DNA of 64,000 bases from Oricola thermophila (GTDB taxonomy: Bacteria; Pseudomonadota; Alphaproteobacteria; Rhizobiales; Rhizobiaceae). The notes below the pieces were generated by a model. The model saw nothing but the letters and a program-made list of their open reading frames with translations. It had not been told where the DNA came from and ran no database searches. Position numbers and translations under genes: made by a program. Below, in pieces: positions 1 to 9,520 of the stretch (position 1 is its first letter; each line of letters starts with the position of its first letter). The stretch is from contig NZ_CP054836.1 in assembly GCF_013358405.1 (NCBI RefSeq), positions 1 to 64,000 of the forward strand, given 5' to 3'.

Positions 1-579
1 GAGGGGGACCGCTACTCGATGAGCTACCGCTACATGATTTCGCGGCTGGCGATCATGATGGGTGGCCGTGTCGCCGAAGAGCTGAAGTTCGGCAAGGAAA
101 ACATCACATCCGGGGCATCGTCGGACATCGAGCAGGCCACCAAGCTGGCTCGAGCCATGGTCACGCAATGGGGGTTCTCCGACAAGCTCGGCCTCGTCGC
201 CTATGGCGAGAACCAGCAGGAAGTGTTCCTCGGCCACTCGGTGGCCCAGCAGAAGAATGTTTCGGAGGATACCGCCCAGATTATCGACATGGAGGTCCGC
301 CGCCTGATCGACGAGGCCTACGAGACGGCACGCAGAATCCTTACCGAGAAGAAAAAGGACTGGATCGCGCTGGCGGAAGGCCTGCTCGAATACGAGACGC
401 TGTCCGGCGACGAGATCAAGGCGCTTCTGGCCGGCGAGAAGCCGTCACGCGACCTGGGTGACGACACGCCGCCGTCGCGCGGATCGGCCGTCCCTAAGGC
501 CGGATCGAAGGAAAAGGCCGACAAGAACAAGGGCGACGAACCCGACACCGGGGGCATGGAACCGCAACCGCAGGGTTAA
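1..579 (+). CDS. ftsH: ATP-dependent zinc metalloprotease FtsH, C-terminal part (5' truncated by window edge)
   Basis: The reading frame is open from base 1, so the gene begins upstream of the window. FtsH is a membrane-anchored hexameric AAA+ protease that degrades misfolded membrane proteins and regulatory proteins. Only the end of the M41 peptidase domain is visible: the stretch GGRVAEEL followed by [12 protein letters not shown], whose aspartate corresponds to the third zinc ligand in the family, then [11 protein letters not shown]. The HEXXH motif and AAA module lie outside. The C-terminus is a hydrophilic, Lys/Asp/Pro-rich tail typical of alphaproteobacterial FtsH. A strong hairpin terminator follows, separating it from glmM, the usual downstream neighbour in this group. 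Confidence 0.96.
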   Translation, partial: EGDRYSMSYRYMISRLAIMMGGRVAEELKFGKENITSGASSDIEQATKLARAMVTQWGFSDKLGLVAYGENQQEVFLGHSVAQQKNVSEDTAQIIDMEVRRLIDEAYETARRILTEKKKDWIALAEGLLEYETLSGDEIKALLAGEKPSRDLGDDTPPSRGSAVPKAGSKEKADKNKGDEPDTGGMEPQPQG

Positions 580-604
580 CCGTGTCGTTGGAACAGATGT
601 GAAA

Positions 605-626
605 GGCCGCTTCGGCGGCCTTTTTT
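605..626 (+). terminator. Rho-independent terminator of ftsH
   Basis: A six-base-pair GC stem (GGCCGC/GCGGCC) with a TTCG tetraloop is followed by six T residues. Confidence 0.85.
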
Positions 627-704
627 CATGAATCGGCGTGGTGTATACCGAACGGTCAAATGGCCAGGCGAAAAACAGCAACCGAAAAGCAGAGCGGAGC
701 GACG

Positions 705-2057
705 ATGACTCGCAAATATTTCGGCACGGACGGAATTCGCGGAACGGCCAATATCCATCCCATGACGCCCGAGATTGCCATGCGAGTCGGCATGGCTGTG
801 GGCGTTGCCTTCAATCGGGGCGGCCATCGCCATCGAGCCGTTATCGGAAAGGATACGCGACTTTCCGGCTACATGCTGGAAAATGCGCTGGTTGCCGGCT
901 TTACGGCGGCGGGCGTCGACGTGTTCCTGCTCGGGCCGGTGCCGACGCCGGCCGTTGCGATGCTGACCCGATCATTGCGCGCCGATATCGGCGTGATGAT
1001 CTCCGCTTCGCACAATCCTTTCGAGGACAACGGTATCAAGCTATTTGGCCCGGACGGTTACAAGTTGTCCGACGGGCTGGAAAAGAAGATTGAGGACCTG
1101 ATTGACCAGGACCTGACCGACCGTTTGGCAAAGGCGGCCAAGGTGGGACGCGCCCAGCGCGTGGAGGGCGATCTCTACCGCTATATCGAATTCGCCAAGC
1201 GGACCTTTCCCAAGGACATGACGCTTTCCGGCTTGCGCGTCGTCGTCGACTGCGCCAACGGCGCCGCCTACAAGGCAGCGCCTGCTGCGTTGTGGGAACT
1301 GGGTGCCGAGGTCGTCACGATCAACGACAAGCCCGACGGGCTCAACATCAACTCCGAATGTGGCTCGACCAATCCGATCGGATTGTCGAAGAAGGTGCAC
1401 GAGGTGCGCGCCGACCTCGGTATCGCGCTCGATGGCGATGCGGACCGGGTGCTGATCGTGGACGAGAAGGGCAAGGTAGTCGATGGCGACCAGCTGATGG
1501 CGCTGATCGCGGATGGATGGCATTCGGACGGACGCCTGGCTGGTGGCGGCATTGTTGCTACGGTGATGTCGAATCTCGGCCTCGAACGTTTCCTGGAGGA
1601 CCGGGGACTTAGCTTGGCGCGCACGAAGGTGGGCGACCGCTACGTCGTGGAACACATGCGCGAGCACGGATTCAATATCGGCGGCGAACAATCCGGCCAC
1701 ATCGTCCTGTCCGAGTATTCGACGACCGGTGACGGGCTTGTTTCGGCACTCCAGGTGCTGGCCTATATCCAGGGTGCCGGGAAGCCCGCGAGCGAGGTCT
1801 GCCGAAAGTTCGAGCCGGTGCCGCAAGTGCTGAAGAATGTGCGGTTCCGCGGTGGCAAGCCGCTGGAGGATGCCGACGTCAGGTCGGCCATCGACGAGGG
1901 CACCAACCGTCTAGGGGGGACGGGCCGCTTGGTGATTCGTCCCTCGGGCACCGAGCCGGTGATCCGCGTCATGGCGGAGGGGGATGACCGAGGCCTGGTC
2001 GAGCAGGTGGTCGATGACATCGTGAACGCGATTGCCGGGTTGAGAACGGCGGCCTGA
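705..2057 (+). CDS. glmM: Phosphoglucosamine mutase
   Basis: Converts glucosamine-6-phosphate to glucosamine-1-phosphate, the route to UDP-GlcNAc for peptidoglycan and LPS. The 450-residue protein begins [13 protein letters not shown], the invariant N-terminus of the family, so the ATG at 705 (with GGAG upstream) is preferred over the in-frame ATG at 660. The phosphoserine loop ISASHNP places the catalytic serine at residue 102, and the metal-binding loop DGDADR is at about residues 240-245. The C-terminal phosphate-binding loop RPSGTEP is present. Length is normal for the family. It is flanked by terminators on both sides and is probably transcribed alone. Confidence 0.97.
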   Translation: MTRKYFGTDGIRGTANIHPMTPEIAMRVGMAVGVAFNRGGHRHRAVIGKDTRLSGYMLENALVAGFTAAGVDVFLLGPVPTPAVAMLTRSLRADIGVMISASHNPFEDNGIKLFGPDGYKLSDGLEKKIEDLIDQDLTDRLAKAAKVGRAQRVEGDLYRYIEFAKRTFPKDMTLSGLRVVVDCANGAAYKAAPAALWELGAEVVTINDKPDGLNINSECGSTNPIGLSKKVHEVRADLGIALDGDADRVLIVDEKGKVVDGDQLMALIADGWHSDGRLAGGGIVATVMSNLGLERFLEDRGLSLARTKVGDRYVVEHMREHGFNIGGEQSGHIVLSEYSTTGDGLVSALQVLAYIQGAGKPASEVCRKFEPVPQVLKNVRFRGGKPLEDADVRSAIDEGTNRLGGTGRLVIRPSGTEPVIRVMAEGDDRGLVEQVVDDIVNAIAGLRTAA

Positions 2058-2083
2058 CCGGGCCCACTACCGAAATTCGGCGC

Positions 2084-2107
2084 GGCGCCTCGGGGGCGCC
2101 GTTTTTG
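2084..2107 (+). terminator. Rho-independent terminator of glmM
   Basis: A seven-base-pair stem CGGCGCC/GGCGCCG with a five-base loop is followed by a run of five T residues, 26 bases after the glmM stop codon. Confidence 0.8.
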
Positions 2108-2149
2108 TTTTGCCGACCGTCATGGTTAGCAAACATGGTAAAAATTCTC

Positions 2150-2168
2150 GGTTAATTGCAATTTAACC
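2150..2168 (+). promoter_or_regulatory. Perfect CtrA box upstream of the first outer membrane protein gene
   Basis: GGTTAATTGCAATTTAACC contains TTAA-N7-TTAAC, the full consensus for the cell-cycle regulator CtrA, and is also a six-base inverted repeat. It lies 78 bases before the start codon at 2246. A partial half-site ATGGTTAG lies at 2122-2129. The matching is direct; binding is inferred. Confidence 0.7.
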
Positions 2169-2245
2169 AATCCATCCGACTATTCCGCCGAGGTTTTGGA
2201 GACATTCTGTCCCGAATTTTCCCGGGCTGTTGGAAGGACAAGTTT

Positions 2246-3040
2246 ATGAAGTCTGCAGCGAAACACCTGCTCGCCGGTACTGCTATTGCATTCGCAGGCG
2301 GCACACCGGCCCTGGCGGCTGACATATACGAGCCGACCGTCATCGAAGCGCCGGAATATGTACCCGCAGCGGTAGCCTCATGGTACCTGCGCGGCGATAT
2401 CGGCATGAGCAACCAGAAGCTCGACAGCGGACTCTACAACATATTGTTCGAAGACGCCGCCGTGCACGAGTTTCTCGATCCGGGCGAATTTTCGTCCGCT
2501 CCGACGTTCCAGGTAGGCATCGGCTACGAATTCAACGACTGGCTGCGCAGCGATCTCACGGCGCAATATCGCGGCAAGGCGGATTTTGCCGCGCTTGATC
2601 GTTACGACGAAACCGGCGACGGCACATTCGACGGCACCGATGAGTATACCGCCAAAAAATCCGAACTGTTGCTGATGGCGAACGCCTATGTCGACCTTGG
2701 CACCGTCAAGGGCATTACGCCTTATGTCGGCGCGGGCGTCGGTGCGTCGCGCAACACGATCTCGAACTACAGGGACATCAATGTTCCCACCGGTGGCGTA
2801 GCCTATGCATCAACGCATTCGGAATGGCATTTCGCCTGGGCGCTGCATGCCGGTATCGGGTACGAGGTCAATGACCGGCTGACGCTGGATCTCGGTTACA
2901 GCTACCTGCATCTCGGCAACGCTCAAAGCGGCGACGTGATCTCCTATGACGGCACCAACAACGAATTCAACCCGTCGACATTCAATGACATCGGATCGCA
3001 CGATGTCAGGCTGGGGTTCCGCTACAAGTTCGGAAGCTGA
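2246..3040 (+). CDS. Omp25/Opa-like outer membrane beta-barrel protein
   Basis: A 264-residue exported protein. The first 23 residues form a signal peptide (MKSAAKHLL..., hydrophobic core, cleavage after ALA before ADIYEP). The rest has alternating aromatic and polar residues typical of an eight-stranded barrel, including the conserved strand ITPYVGAGVGAS and a C-terminal barrel signature ending GFRYKFGS. The ATG at 2246 is chosen over the upstream ATG at 2156 because it has a Shine-Dalgarno GGAAGGA and directly starts the signal peptide. A paralogue lies immediately downstream (3269-3973). In the Hyphomicrobiales such proteins are abundant surface proteins; the exact role of this one is not known. 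A CtrA box precedes it. Confidence 0.88.
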   Translation: MKSAAKHLLAGTAIAFAGGTPALAADIYEPTVIEAPEYVPAAVASWYLRGDIGMSNQKLDSGLYNILFEDAAVHEFLDPGEFSSAPTFQVGIGYEFNDWLRSDLTAQYRGKADFAALDRYDETGDGTFDGTDEYTAKKSELLLMANAYVDLGTVKGITPYVGAGVGASRNTISNYRDINVPTGGVAYASTHSEWHFAWALHAGIGYEVNDRLTLDLGYSYLHLGNAQSGDVISYDGTNNEFNPSTFNDIGSHDVRLGFRYKFGS

Positions 3041-3098
3041 TGGCGACGTGATCACTTCCGGTATTCCGGAAAATACAAGTTGTTCTCAAATGAATGCA

Positions 3099-3125
3099 GC
3101 CGCCCGCACCATCCGGGCGGCTTTT
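3099..3125 (+). terminator. Terminator of the first outer membrane protein gene
   Basis: GCCGCCCG/CGGGCGGC form an eight-base-pair stem with a seven-base loop, followed by TTTTCATTT. Upstream AAATGA and downstream TCATTT can extend the stem, so it may work in both directions. Confidence 0.8.
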
Positions 3126-3180
3126 CATTTGCCCTGCAAAGTACAATCAAGACAAGTATTTGTATTCCCCTCAGTCACGC

Positions 3181-3208
3181 TTAACGCCCGCTTAACTTGC
3201 ATGGTTAA
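3181..3208 (+). promoter_or_regulatory. CtrA box plus half-site upstream of the second outer membrane protein gene
   Basis: TTAACGCCCGCTTAAC at 3181-3196 is a perfect TTAA-N7-TTAAC site. Five bases later ATGGTTAA at 3201-3208 is an exact reverse complement of the TTAACCAT half-site. The pair lies 61-88 bases before the start codon at 3269. Confidence 0.72.
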
Positions 3209-3268
3209 CACTGCGTTTCATTGGTGCGGCGGCGGGTATTCCCGTCACAAAATGCGGGGTTGATCATC

Positions 3269-3973
3269 ATGAACGGATCAGTTTTCTTCAAATCCATCCT
3301 CCTGGCGGGTGCCGCAGGCATGCTTGCAATGCCCAATACGGCGATTGCGGCCGACTACGACATGGTTGTTCCCCTCAATTCGGCTCAATACGCGCCTGCG
3401 GCCATTGGTGCCGGGTGGTATCTCCGCGGGGACGTGAGCTATGCCGCCAATGAATCGGTCTACGATGTCAATCTCCTTGGTACCGGTGTCGAGAACAACC
3501 GCTTCGGTGGCAGTATCGGACTCGGCTATCGTTTCGCGGACATGCTGCGGGCCGACATCAACCTGAGCTATGTCGCGGATGACAGTCTCGTCTACGACGA
3601 CGGGGTCGACTACATCTCGGCGGAAAGCCGGACGTGGGGTGCCATGGCCAACGGCTATATCGATCTCGGCACCGTCGGCGGGTTCACGCCGTATGTCGGT
3701 GCGGGCGCGGGCCTTCTTTTCTCCGACCAGGAGCTAAGGGTGAACTCGCCATCACTGGGGGTCGATTTCACGGCTACGGACAATCACTACGATTTCGCCT
3801 ATAGCCTCAATGCCGGCTTCGCATACGATCTTGGCGCCAATACCCAACTCGATGTCGGGTACCAGTTCCTAAGTGCGCCGGGGATGGAATACGTGGATCT
3901 TGCCACCGGCACCATCCACGAGGGCGTGGACTTCCACCAGGTGCGAGTCGGGCTCCGCTACGAATTCCAGTAG
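3269..3973 (+). CDS. Omp25/Opa-like outer membrane beta-barrel protein, second copy
   Basis: A 234-residue paralogue of the upstream protein. The signal peptide is MNGSVFFKSILLAGAAGMLA followed by cleavage near AIAA/DYD. The shared barrel features are GWYLRGD near the N-terminus, the strand GGFTPYVGAGAGL and the ending GLRYEFQ with a terminal aromatic next to the last residue. The ATG at 3269, preceded by GCGGGG, starts the signal peptide; the in-frame start at 3221 would add an unlikely basic leader. It has its own CtrA box, so the two paralogues look separately but similarly controlled. Function beyond outer-membrane location is not known. Confidence 0.87.
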   Translation: MNGSVFFKSILLAGAAGMLAMPNTAIAADYDMVVPLNSAQYAPAAIGAGWYLRGDVSYAANESVYDVNLLGTGVENNRFGGSIGLGYRFADMLRADINLSYVADDSLVYDDGVDYISAESRTWGAMANGYIDLGTVGGFTPYVGAGAGLLFSDQELRVNSPSLGVDFTATDNHYDFAYSLNAGFAYDLGANTQLDVGYQFLSAPGMEYVDLATGTIHEGVDFHQVRVGLRYEFQ

Positions 3974-4011
3974 GGCGGACATTCCGTCGCATACTGTGTC
4001 TGCCTTTTTCC

Positions 4012-4092
4012 TTGCGGCAGCGGGGGCTTTCGGATAAGCCCCCGCGTGGGACACCTCTCCCCAACGAGAGGCTACTATCTGGAAGGGTAGAC
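4012..4092 (+). promoter_or_regulatory. serC-type cis-regulatory RNA element in the serC leader
   Basis: Two stable hairpins precede serC: a ten-base-pair stem (4020-4029 with 4036-4045, GCGGGGGCTT/AAGCCCCCGC) and CCTCTC/GAGAGG at 4054-4059 and 4066-4071. Next, CTAC at 4072-4075 can pair with GTAG at 4087-4090, enclosing the Shine-Dalgarno GGAAGG at 4081-4086. No T-run follows either stem, arguing against a terminator. Tandem hairpins ending at the ribosome-binding site fit the published serC RNA motif of Rhizobiales, found ahead of serC-serA. Assignment rests on layout and gene context; no covariance search was run. Confidence 0.68.
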
Positions 4093-4094
4093 TT

Positions 4095-5273
<1,179 letters not shown>

Positions 5274-5340
5274 TCCCGTTTCGGGCGGTCGCGGCCGCCC
5301 CTTCCTCCCTCTCATCAAAATTCATCCAAGGAGGCCATTC

Positions 5341-6933
5341 ATGGCACCGCGCGTACTCGTATCGGACAAGCTGTCCGAAACTGCCGTCCAGATTTTCCGC
5401 GATCGCGGAATCGACGTCGATTTCATGCCCGAAGTCGGCAAGGACAAGGAAAAGCTGCTCGAAATCATCGGCAACTATGACGGCCTGGCCATCCGTTCGG
5501 CTACCAAGGTGACCGAGAAACTCATCGAGGCGGCCGACAGGCTCAAGGTCGTGGGCCGTGCCGGTATCGGCGTCGACAATGTCGACATTCCCGCCGCCTC
5601 CCGGCGCGGCATCATCGTGATGAACACGCCGTTCGGCAACTCGATCACCACCGCCGAGCATGCAATCGCGATGATCTTTGCCGTCGCCCGCCAGTTGCCG
5701 GAGGCACATGCCTCCACCAGCGCGGGCAAGTGGGAGAAGTCCAAGTTCATGGGCGTCGAGATTACCGGCAAGACGCTCGGACTGATCGGTTGCGGCAATA
5801 TCGGCTCGATCGTCGCGCAACGTGCGATCGGCCTGAAGATGAACGTGATCGCCTATGATCCGTTCCTGTCGCCCGAGCGAGCGACGGAACTGGGCGTGGA
5901 AAAGGTGGAACTCGACGACCTGTTCGCCCGCGCGGACTTCATTTCGCTGCACACGCCGCTGACCGACAAGACCCGCAACATCATCGACGCGGCGGCAATC
6001 GCCAAGATGAAGGACGGCGTGCGCATCATCAATTGCGCACGTGGCGGCCTGATCAGGGAGGCCGATCTCGTCGAGGCCCTGAAATCCGGCAAGGTCGCCG
6101 GAGCAGGAATCGACGTGTTCGAGACCGAACCGGCCACCAAGAACGATCTGTTCCATCTTCCGAATGTGGTATGCACGCCGCATCTCGGCGCCTCGACCAT
6201 GGAAGCGCAGGAGAATGTCGCGATCCACATCGCGGAACAGATGTCCGACTATCTGCTGAAGGGGGCGGTCGCCAACGCGATCAACATGCCGTCTATAACG
6301 GCCGAGGAGGCGCCGCGGCTCAAACCATTCGTCAAGCTGGCCGAAGTGCTTGGCGCGTTCGTCGGACAAGTGACGGAAAGCGCGATCAAGGAGGTCGAAA
6401 TCCTCTATGACGGCATCACCGCGGACATGAACACCAAGGCGCTCACCTCCGCGGCGCTGGCGGGGCTGATCCGGCCGCAGGTGTCCGACGTCAACATGGT
6501 GTCTGCGCCGGTGATGGTGAAGGAACGCGGCATCATCGTATCCGAGGTCAAGCGGGACAAGAGCGGCGTGTTCGACGGCTACATCAAGCTGACGGTGAAG
6601 ACTGCCAACAACACTCGCTCGGTCGCGGGCACCGTGTTCTCGGACGGAAAGCCGCGCTTCATCCAGATCAAGGGCATCAATCTCGATGCCGAGATCGGCA
6701 GGCACATGGTCTACACCACCAACAACGACGCGCCGGGCATCATCGGCCTGCTGGGCACGACTTTCGGCAAGCATGGCGTCAACATCGCCAACTTCCAACT
6801 CGGACGAAACCGGCCCGGCGGCGACGCGATCGCGCTGCTGTATGTCGACGAGCCGGTCAGCGAGACAGTGCTCGACGAGGTCCGTGCGTTTCCGGAAATA
6901 CTGTCCGCGAAGCCGCTGGTCTTTGACGTCTGA
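5341..6933 (+). CDS. serA: D-3-phosphoglycerate dehydrogenase
   Basis: First step of serine synthesis: oxidation of 3-phosphoglycerate with NAD. The 530-residue protein is the long type: substrate-binding halves, NAD-binding motif GLIGCGNIG (residues 147-155), INCARGG with the active-site arginine near residue 230, then CTPHLGAST containing the catalytic histidine. Residues from about 315 form the intervening (ASB) domain, and the last 75 form an ACT domain (NNDAPGIIGLLGTTFGKHGVNIANF) that in relatives binds serine. The ribosome-binding site is AAGGAGG. It is the second gene of the serC-serA operon. Confidence 0.97.
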   Translation: MAPRVLVSDKLSETAVQIFRDRGIDVDFMPEVGKDKEKLLEIIGNYDGLAIRSATKVTEKLIEAADRLKVVGRAGIGVDNVDIPAASRRGIIVMNTPFGNSITTAEHAIAMIFAVARQLPEAHASTSAGKWEKSKFMGVEITGKTLGLIGCGNIGSIVAQRAIGLKMNVIAYDPFLSPERATELGVEKVELDDLFARADFISLHTPLTDKTRNIIDAAAIAKMKDGVRIINCARGGLIREADLVEALKSGKVAGAGIDVFETEPATKNDLFHLPNVVCTPHLGASTMEAQENVAIHIAEQMSDYLLKGAVANAINMPSITAEEAPRLKPFVKLAEVLGAFVGQVTESAIKEVEILYDGITADMNTKALTSAALAGLIRPQVSDVNMVSAPVMVKERGIIVSEVKRDKSGVFDGYIKLTVKTANNTRSVAGTVFSDGKPRFIQIKGINLDAEIGRHMVYTTNNDAPGIIGLLGTTFGKHGVNIANFQLGRNRPGGDAIALLYVDEPVSETVLDEVRAFPEILSAKPLVFDV

Positions 6934-6968
6934 CGTCTCCGGCTTCCGCTTTGCCGGAAAAAGTGATC

Positions 6969-6995
6969 GCCGCCGGCTTCGGCCGGCGGCCTTTT
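6969..6995 (+). terminator. Terminator of the serC-serA operon
   Basis: A nine-base-pair stem GCCGCCGGC/GCCGGCGGC with a TTCG loop is followed by CTTTTC. The T-run is short, so efficiency is uncertain. Confidence 0.68.
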
Positions 6996-7081
6996 CATGC
7001 TATCATGCAGCTTCCAATCCGGTTGCTGCCCGGACGCGCCACATCCACGGACAACCTTGTTACCGAAAGCGCGGTCCGACG

Positions 7082-7996
7082 TCAGCGGCCGGATTTGCTT
7101 GCGCGGCTCGCGCCTCTTTCCGCCAGCCCGATTCCTCCGATCACCAATGCCAGGGCGACGCCGTGGAACAGGTGCAATCTTTCTCCGAGTACAAGTATTG
7201 CCAGGACCGTTCCGAAAACCGGAACGAGATTGATGAACAGGCCGGCGCGGTTCGGGCCGATCATGTCGACACCCCTCATGTAGAAAACCTGCGAGAGGAT
7301 CGACGGGAAGATTGCCGTATACGCAGCCGCTGCGAGGCCCGCCGCGTCGGGTATGTAGCCGGCGCCGGACAACTGCTCCCATAGCGCGAACGGCCACGAT
7401 GCGATCATGGCGGCGAAGGTCATGGCAATCATGGTCGAGCGCCAGTCGAGTGCCGGCTTGTAGCGTAGCGCCACCGTGTATGCGCCATATGCAGCGACCG
7501 CGATCAGCGTTATTGCGTCGCCGCGATTGATCCGCAGTGCCGCGAGGCGTTCCAGGTCGCCGCCGGATACGACGACGGCCACGCCGGCGATCGACAGGAT
7601 GAATCCCAAAATCTGGAGACCTGCGACGCGCGTCCTGAACAGCAGGAAATTCGTGATGAAGACGAAGAGCGGGATACCTGCCTGCTCAATGGTGATGTTG
7701 ACCGCAGAGGTATATTGCGCCGCCGAATAGAGGGCCATGTTGAACAGCGAAAATCCGATGGCGCCGAGGCCAAGCAAGGTCGGCGCATGAGCACGTACGA
7801 GCGGCCAGTCGCGGCGGAAGGTCCGGCAACCGATGGCGAGGATGATCATGAAAGCAGCCGTCCAGCGTACCGCGTTCAGAGTCATTGGCGGAATGTGGCC
7901 GACTGCGAACTTGCCGGCGACGGCATTGCCGCCCCAGAACAGCGCTGTCGCTGTCAGCAGGAGATAGGCAATGCGGCTCGCGGAAGGAGATGGCAT
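7082..7996 (-). CDS. EamA/DMT-superfamily transporter
   Basis: A 304-residue integral membrane protein with about ten hydrophobic segments and two similar halves, each an EamA domain. Typical family features are ALFWGGNAVAGKFAVG near the start, the GAIGFSLFNMALYSAAQYTSA region and the second-half PSILSQVFYMRGVDMIGPNRAGLFINLVPVFGTVLAILVLGE-type helix pair. The family exports or imports small metabolites; the substrate here cannot be told. The ATG at 7996 was chosen, but a GTG at 8026 in frame would add ten polar residues; neither has a strong ribosome-binding site. It is divergent from purA. Confidence 0.87.
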   Translation of the reverse strand: MPSPSASRIAYLLLTATALFWGGNAVAGKFAVGHIPPMTLNAVRWTAAFMIILAIGCRTFRRDWPLVRAHAPTLLGLGAIGFSLFNMALYSAAQYTSAVNITIEQAGIPLFVFITNFLLFRTRVAGLQILGFILSIAGVAVVVSGGDLERLAALRINRGDAITLIAVAAYGAYTVALRYKPALDWRSTMIAMTFAAMIASWPFALWEQLSGAGYIPDAAGLAAAAYTAIFPSILSQVFYMRGVDMIGPNRAGLFINLVPVFGTVLAILVLGERLHLFHGVALALVIGGIGLAERGASRASKSGR

Positions 7997-8188
7997 GGAT
8001 CGATCCGTTTCGGGGCGGGACGGCACCAGCTAGCCGATCGGAGTGCGAAGGTAAACACGCGAGTCCGTGACGCAGGGGACACGGCAATCCCGCGGCGTCA
8101 GGTTTTTTGGCGAATTGCCTATCGCGCTTTCGTCGCCAACAGTCTAGAACGCCGCGGGTTTGACAAAATTATCCGGGAATGAAGCGAA

Positions 8189-9487
8189 ATGACCAATGTT
8201 GTGGTGATCGGCAGCCAGTGGGGCGACGAGGGCAAGGGCAAGATTGTCGATTGGCTCTCCGAACGTGCCGACGTGGTGGTGCGGTTCCAGGGCGGGCACA
8301 ATGCCGGCCACACGCTGGTCATCGACGGCGTCAGCTACAAGCTTTCGCTGCTGCCTTCGGGCGTGGTGCGCGAGGGCAAGTTCTCCGTCATCGGCAACGG
8401 CGTGGTGTTCGATCCGCATGCCTTTGTTGCCGAGCTGAAGCGGCTCGAAGAACAGGGCGTAACGGTCGGTCCGGATCGACTTCGCATCGCCGAGAACACC
8501 GCGCTGATTCTGTCGGTGCACCGTGAGCTCGACGGCATTCGCGAGGACGCGGCGTCGAATTCTGGTACCAAGATCGGAACGACGCGGCGGGGTATCGGGC
8601 CGGCATACGAGGACAAGGTGGGGCGCCGCGCCATTCGCGCGATGGACCTGAAGAACATGGACACACTGCCAGCCAAGGTTGACCGGCTGCTGACGCATCA
8701 CAACGCGTTGCGTCGCGGTCTCGGCCGGGAAGAGGTGGCACACGACGCACTGATGGAGGAATTGCGGTCGGTCGCCGACACGATCATCCCCTATGTCGAT
8801 CGTGTGTGGAAAATCCTCGACGACTACCGAAGGCGCGGTGCACGGATCCTGTTCGAGGGGGCGCAGGGCACGCTGCTCGACATCGATCACGGCACCTATC
8901 CCTTCGTGACGTCCTCGAACACGACCGCGGGGCAGGCGGCGACCGGCTCGGGCATAGGGCCGGGCAGCGTCGGTTACATACTCGGCATTACAAAGGCCTA
9001 CACGACGCGCGTCGGGGAAGGGCCGTTTCCGACCGAGCAGGAAAACGAAATCGGTCAGTTTCTTGGAGAACGCGGCCACGAGTTCGGCACGGTGACGGGG
9101 CGCAGACGGCGTTGCGGCTGGTTCGATGCGGTGTTGGTGCGCCAGGCGGTGGCGATCAACGGCATCAACGGAATCGCGCTGACGAAGCTGGACGTGCTTG
9201 ATGGCCTCGACGAAATCAAGATCTGCGTCGGCTACAGGCTGGACGGCGAGGAGATCGACTACCTGCCCGCCAGCCAGGGTGCGCAGGCCAGGGTCGAGCC
9301 GATCTACGAGACGGTGGAAGGCTGGAAGGCGACGACAGCGGGCGCACGGACCTGGAACGACCTGCCGGCACAGGCGGTCAAATATGTCCGCCATATCGAG
9401 GAACTGATCGGCGCGCCGGTGGCGCTGCTGTCCACAAGTCCCGAACGCGACGACACGATACTTGTGACTGATCCGTTTCAAGACTAG
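8189..9487 (+). CDS. purA: Adenylosuccinate synthetase
   Basis: Joins IMP and aspartate using GTP, the first committed step to AMP. The 432-residue length is standard. The N-terminal glycine loop [11 protein letters not shown] contains the catalytic D13, and GHNAGHT contains the catalytic H41. The family motifs [38 protein letters not shown] and [13 protein letters not shown] are all present. It is followed 33 bases later by a membrane-anchored hypothetical gene, probably cotranscribed, with a terminator only after that gene. Confidence 0.98.
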   Translation: MTNVVVIGSQWGDEGKGKIVDWLSERADVVVRFQGGHNAGHTLVIDGVSYKLSLLPSGVVREGKFSVIGNGVVFDPHAFVAELKRLEEQGVTVGPDRLRIAENTALILSVHRELDGIREDAASNSGTKIGTTRRGIGPAYEDKVGRRAIRAMDLKNMDTLPAKVDRLLTHHNALRRGLGREEVAHDALMEELRSVADTIIPYVDRVWKILDDYRRRGARILFEGAQGTLLDIDHGTYPFVTSSNTTAGQAATGSGIGPGSVGYILGITKAYTTRVGEGPFPTEQENEIGQFLGERGHEFGTVTGRRRRCGWFDAVLVRQAVAINGINGIALTKLDVLDGLDEIKICVGYRLDGEEIDYLPASQGAQARVEPIYETVEGWKATTAGARTWNDLPAQAVKYVRHIEELIGAPVALLSTSPERDDTILVTDPFQD

Positions 9488-9520
9488 TTTAGCGCGCGAA
9501 GTACACAACGGATTGAATAT

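Noticed and set aside
4020..4045. GC-rich hairpin before serC as terminator of the second outer membrane protein gene
   Set aside because: No T-run follows it, and it is the first of two hairpins in a leader matching the serC RNA layout.
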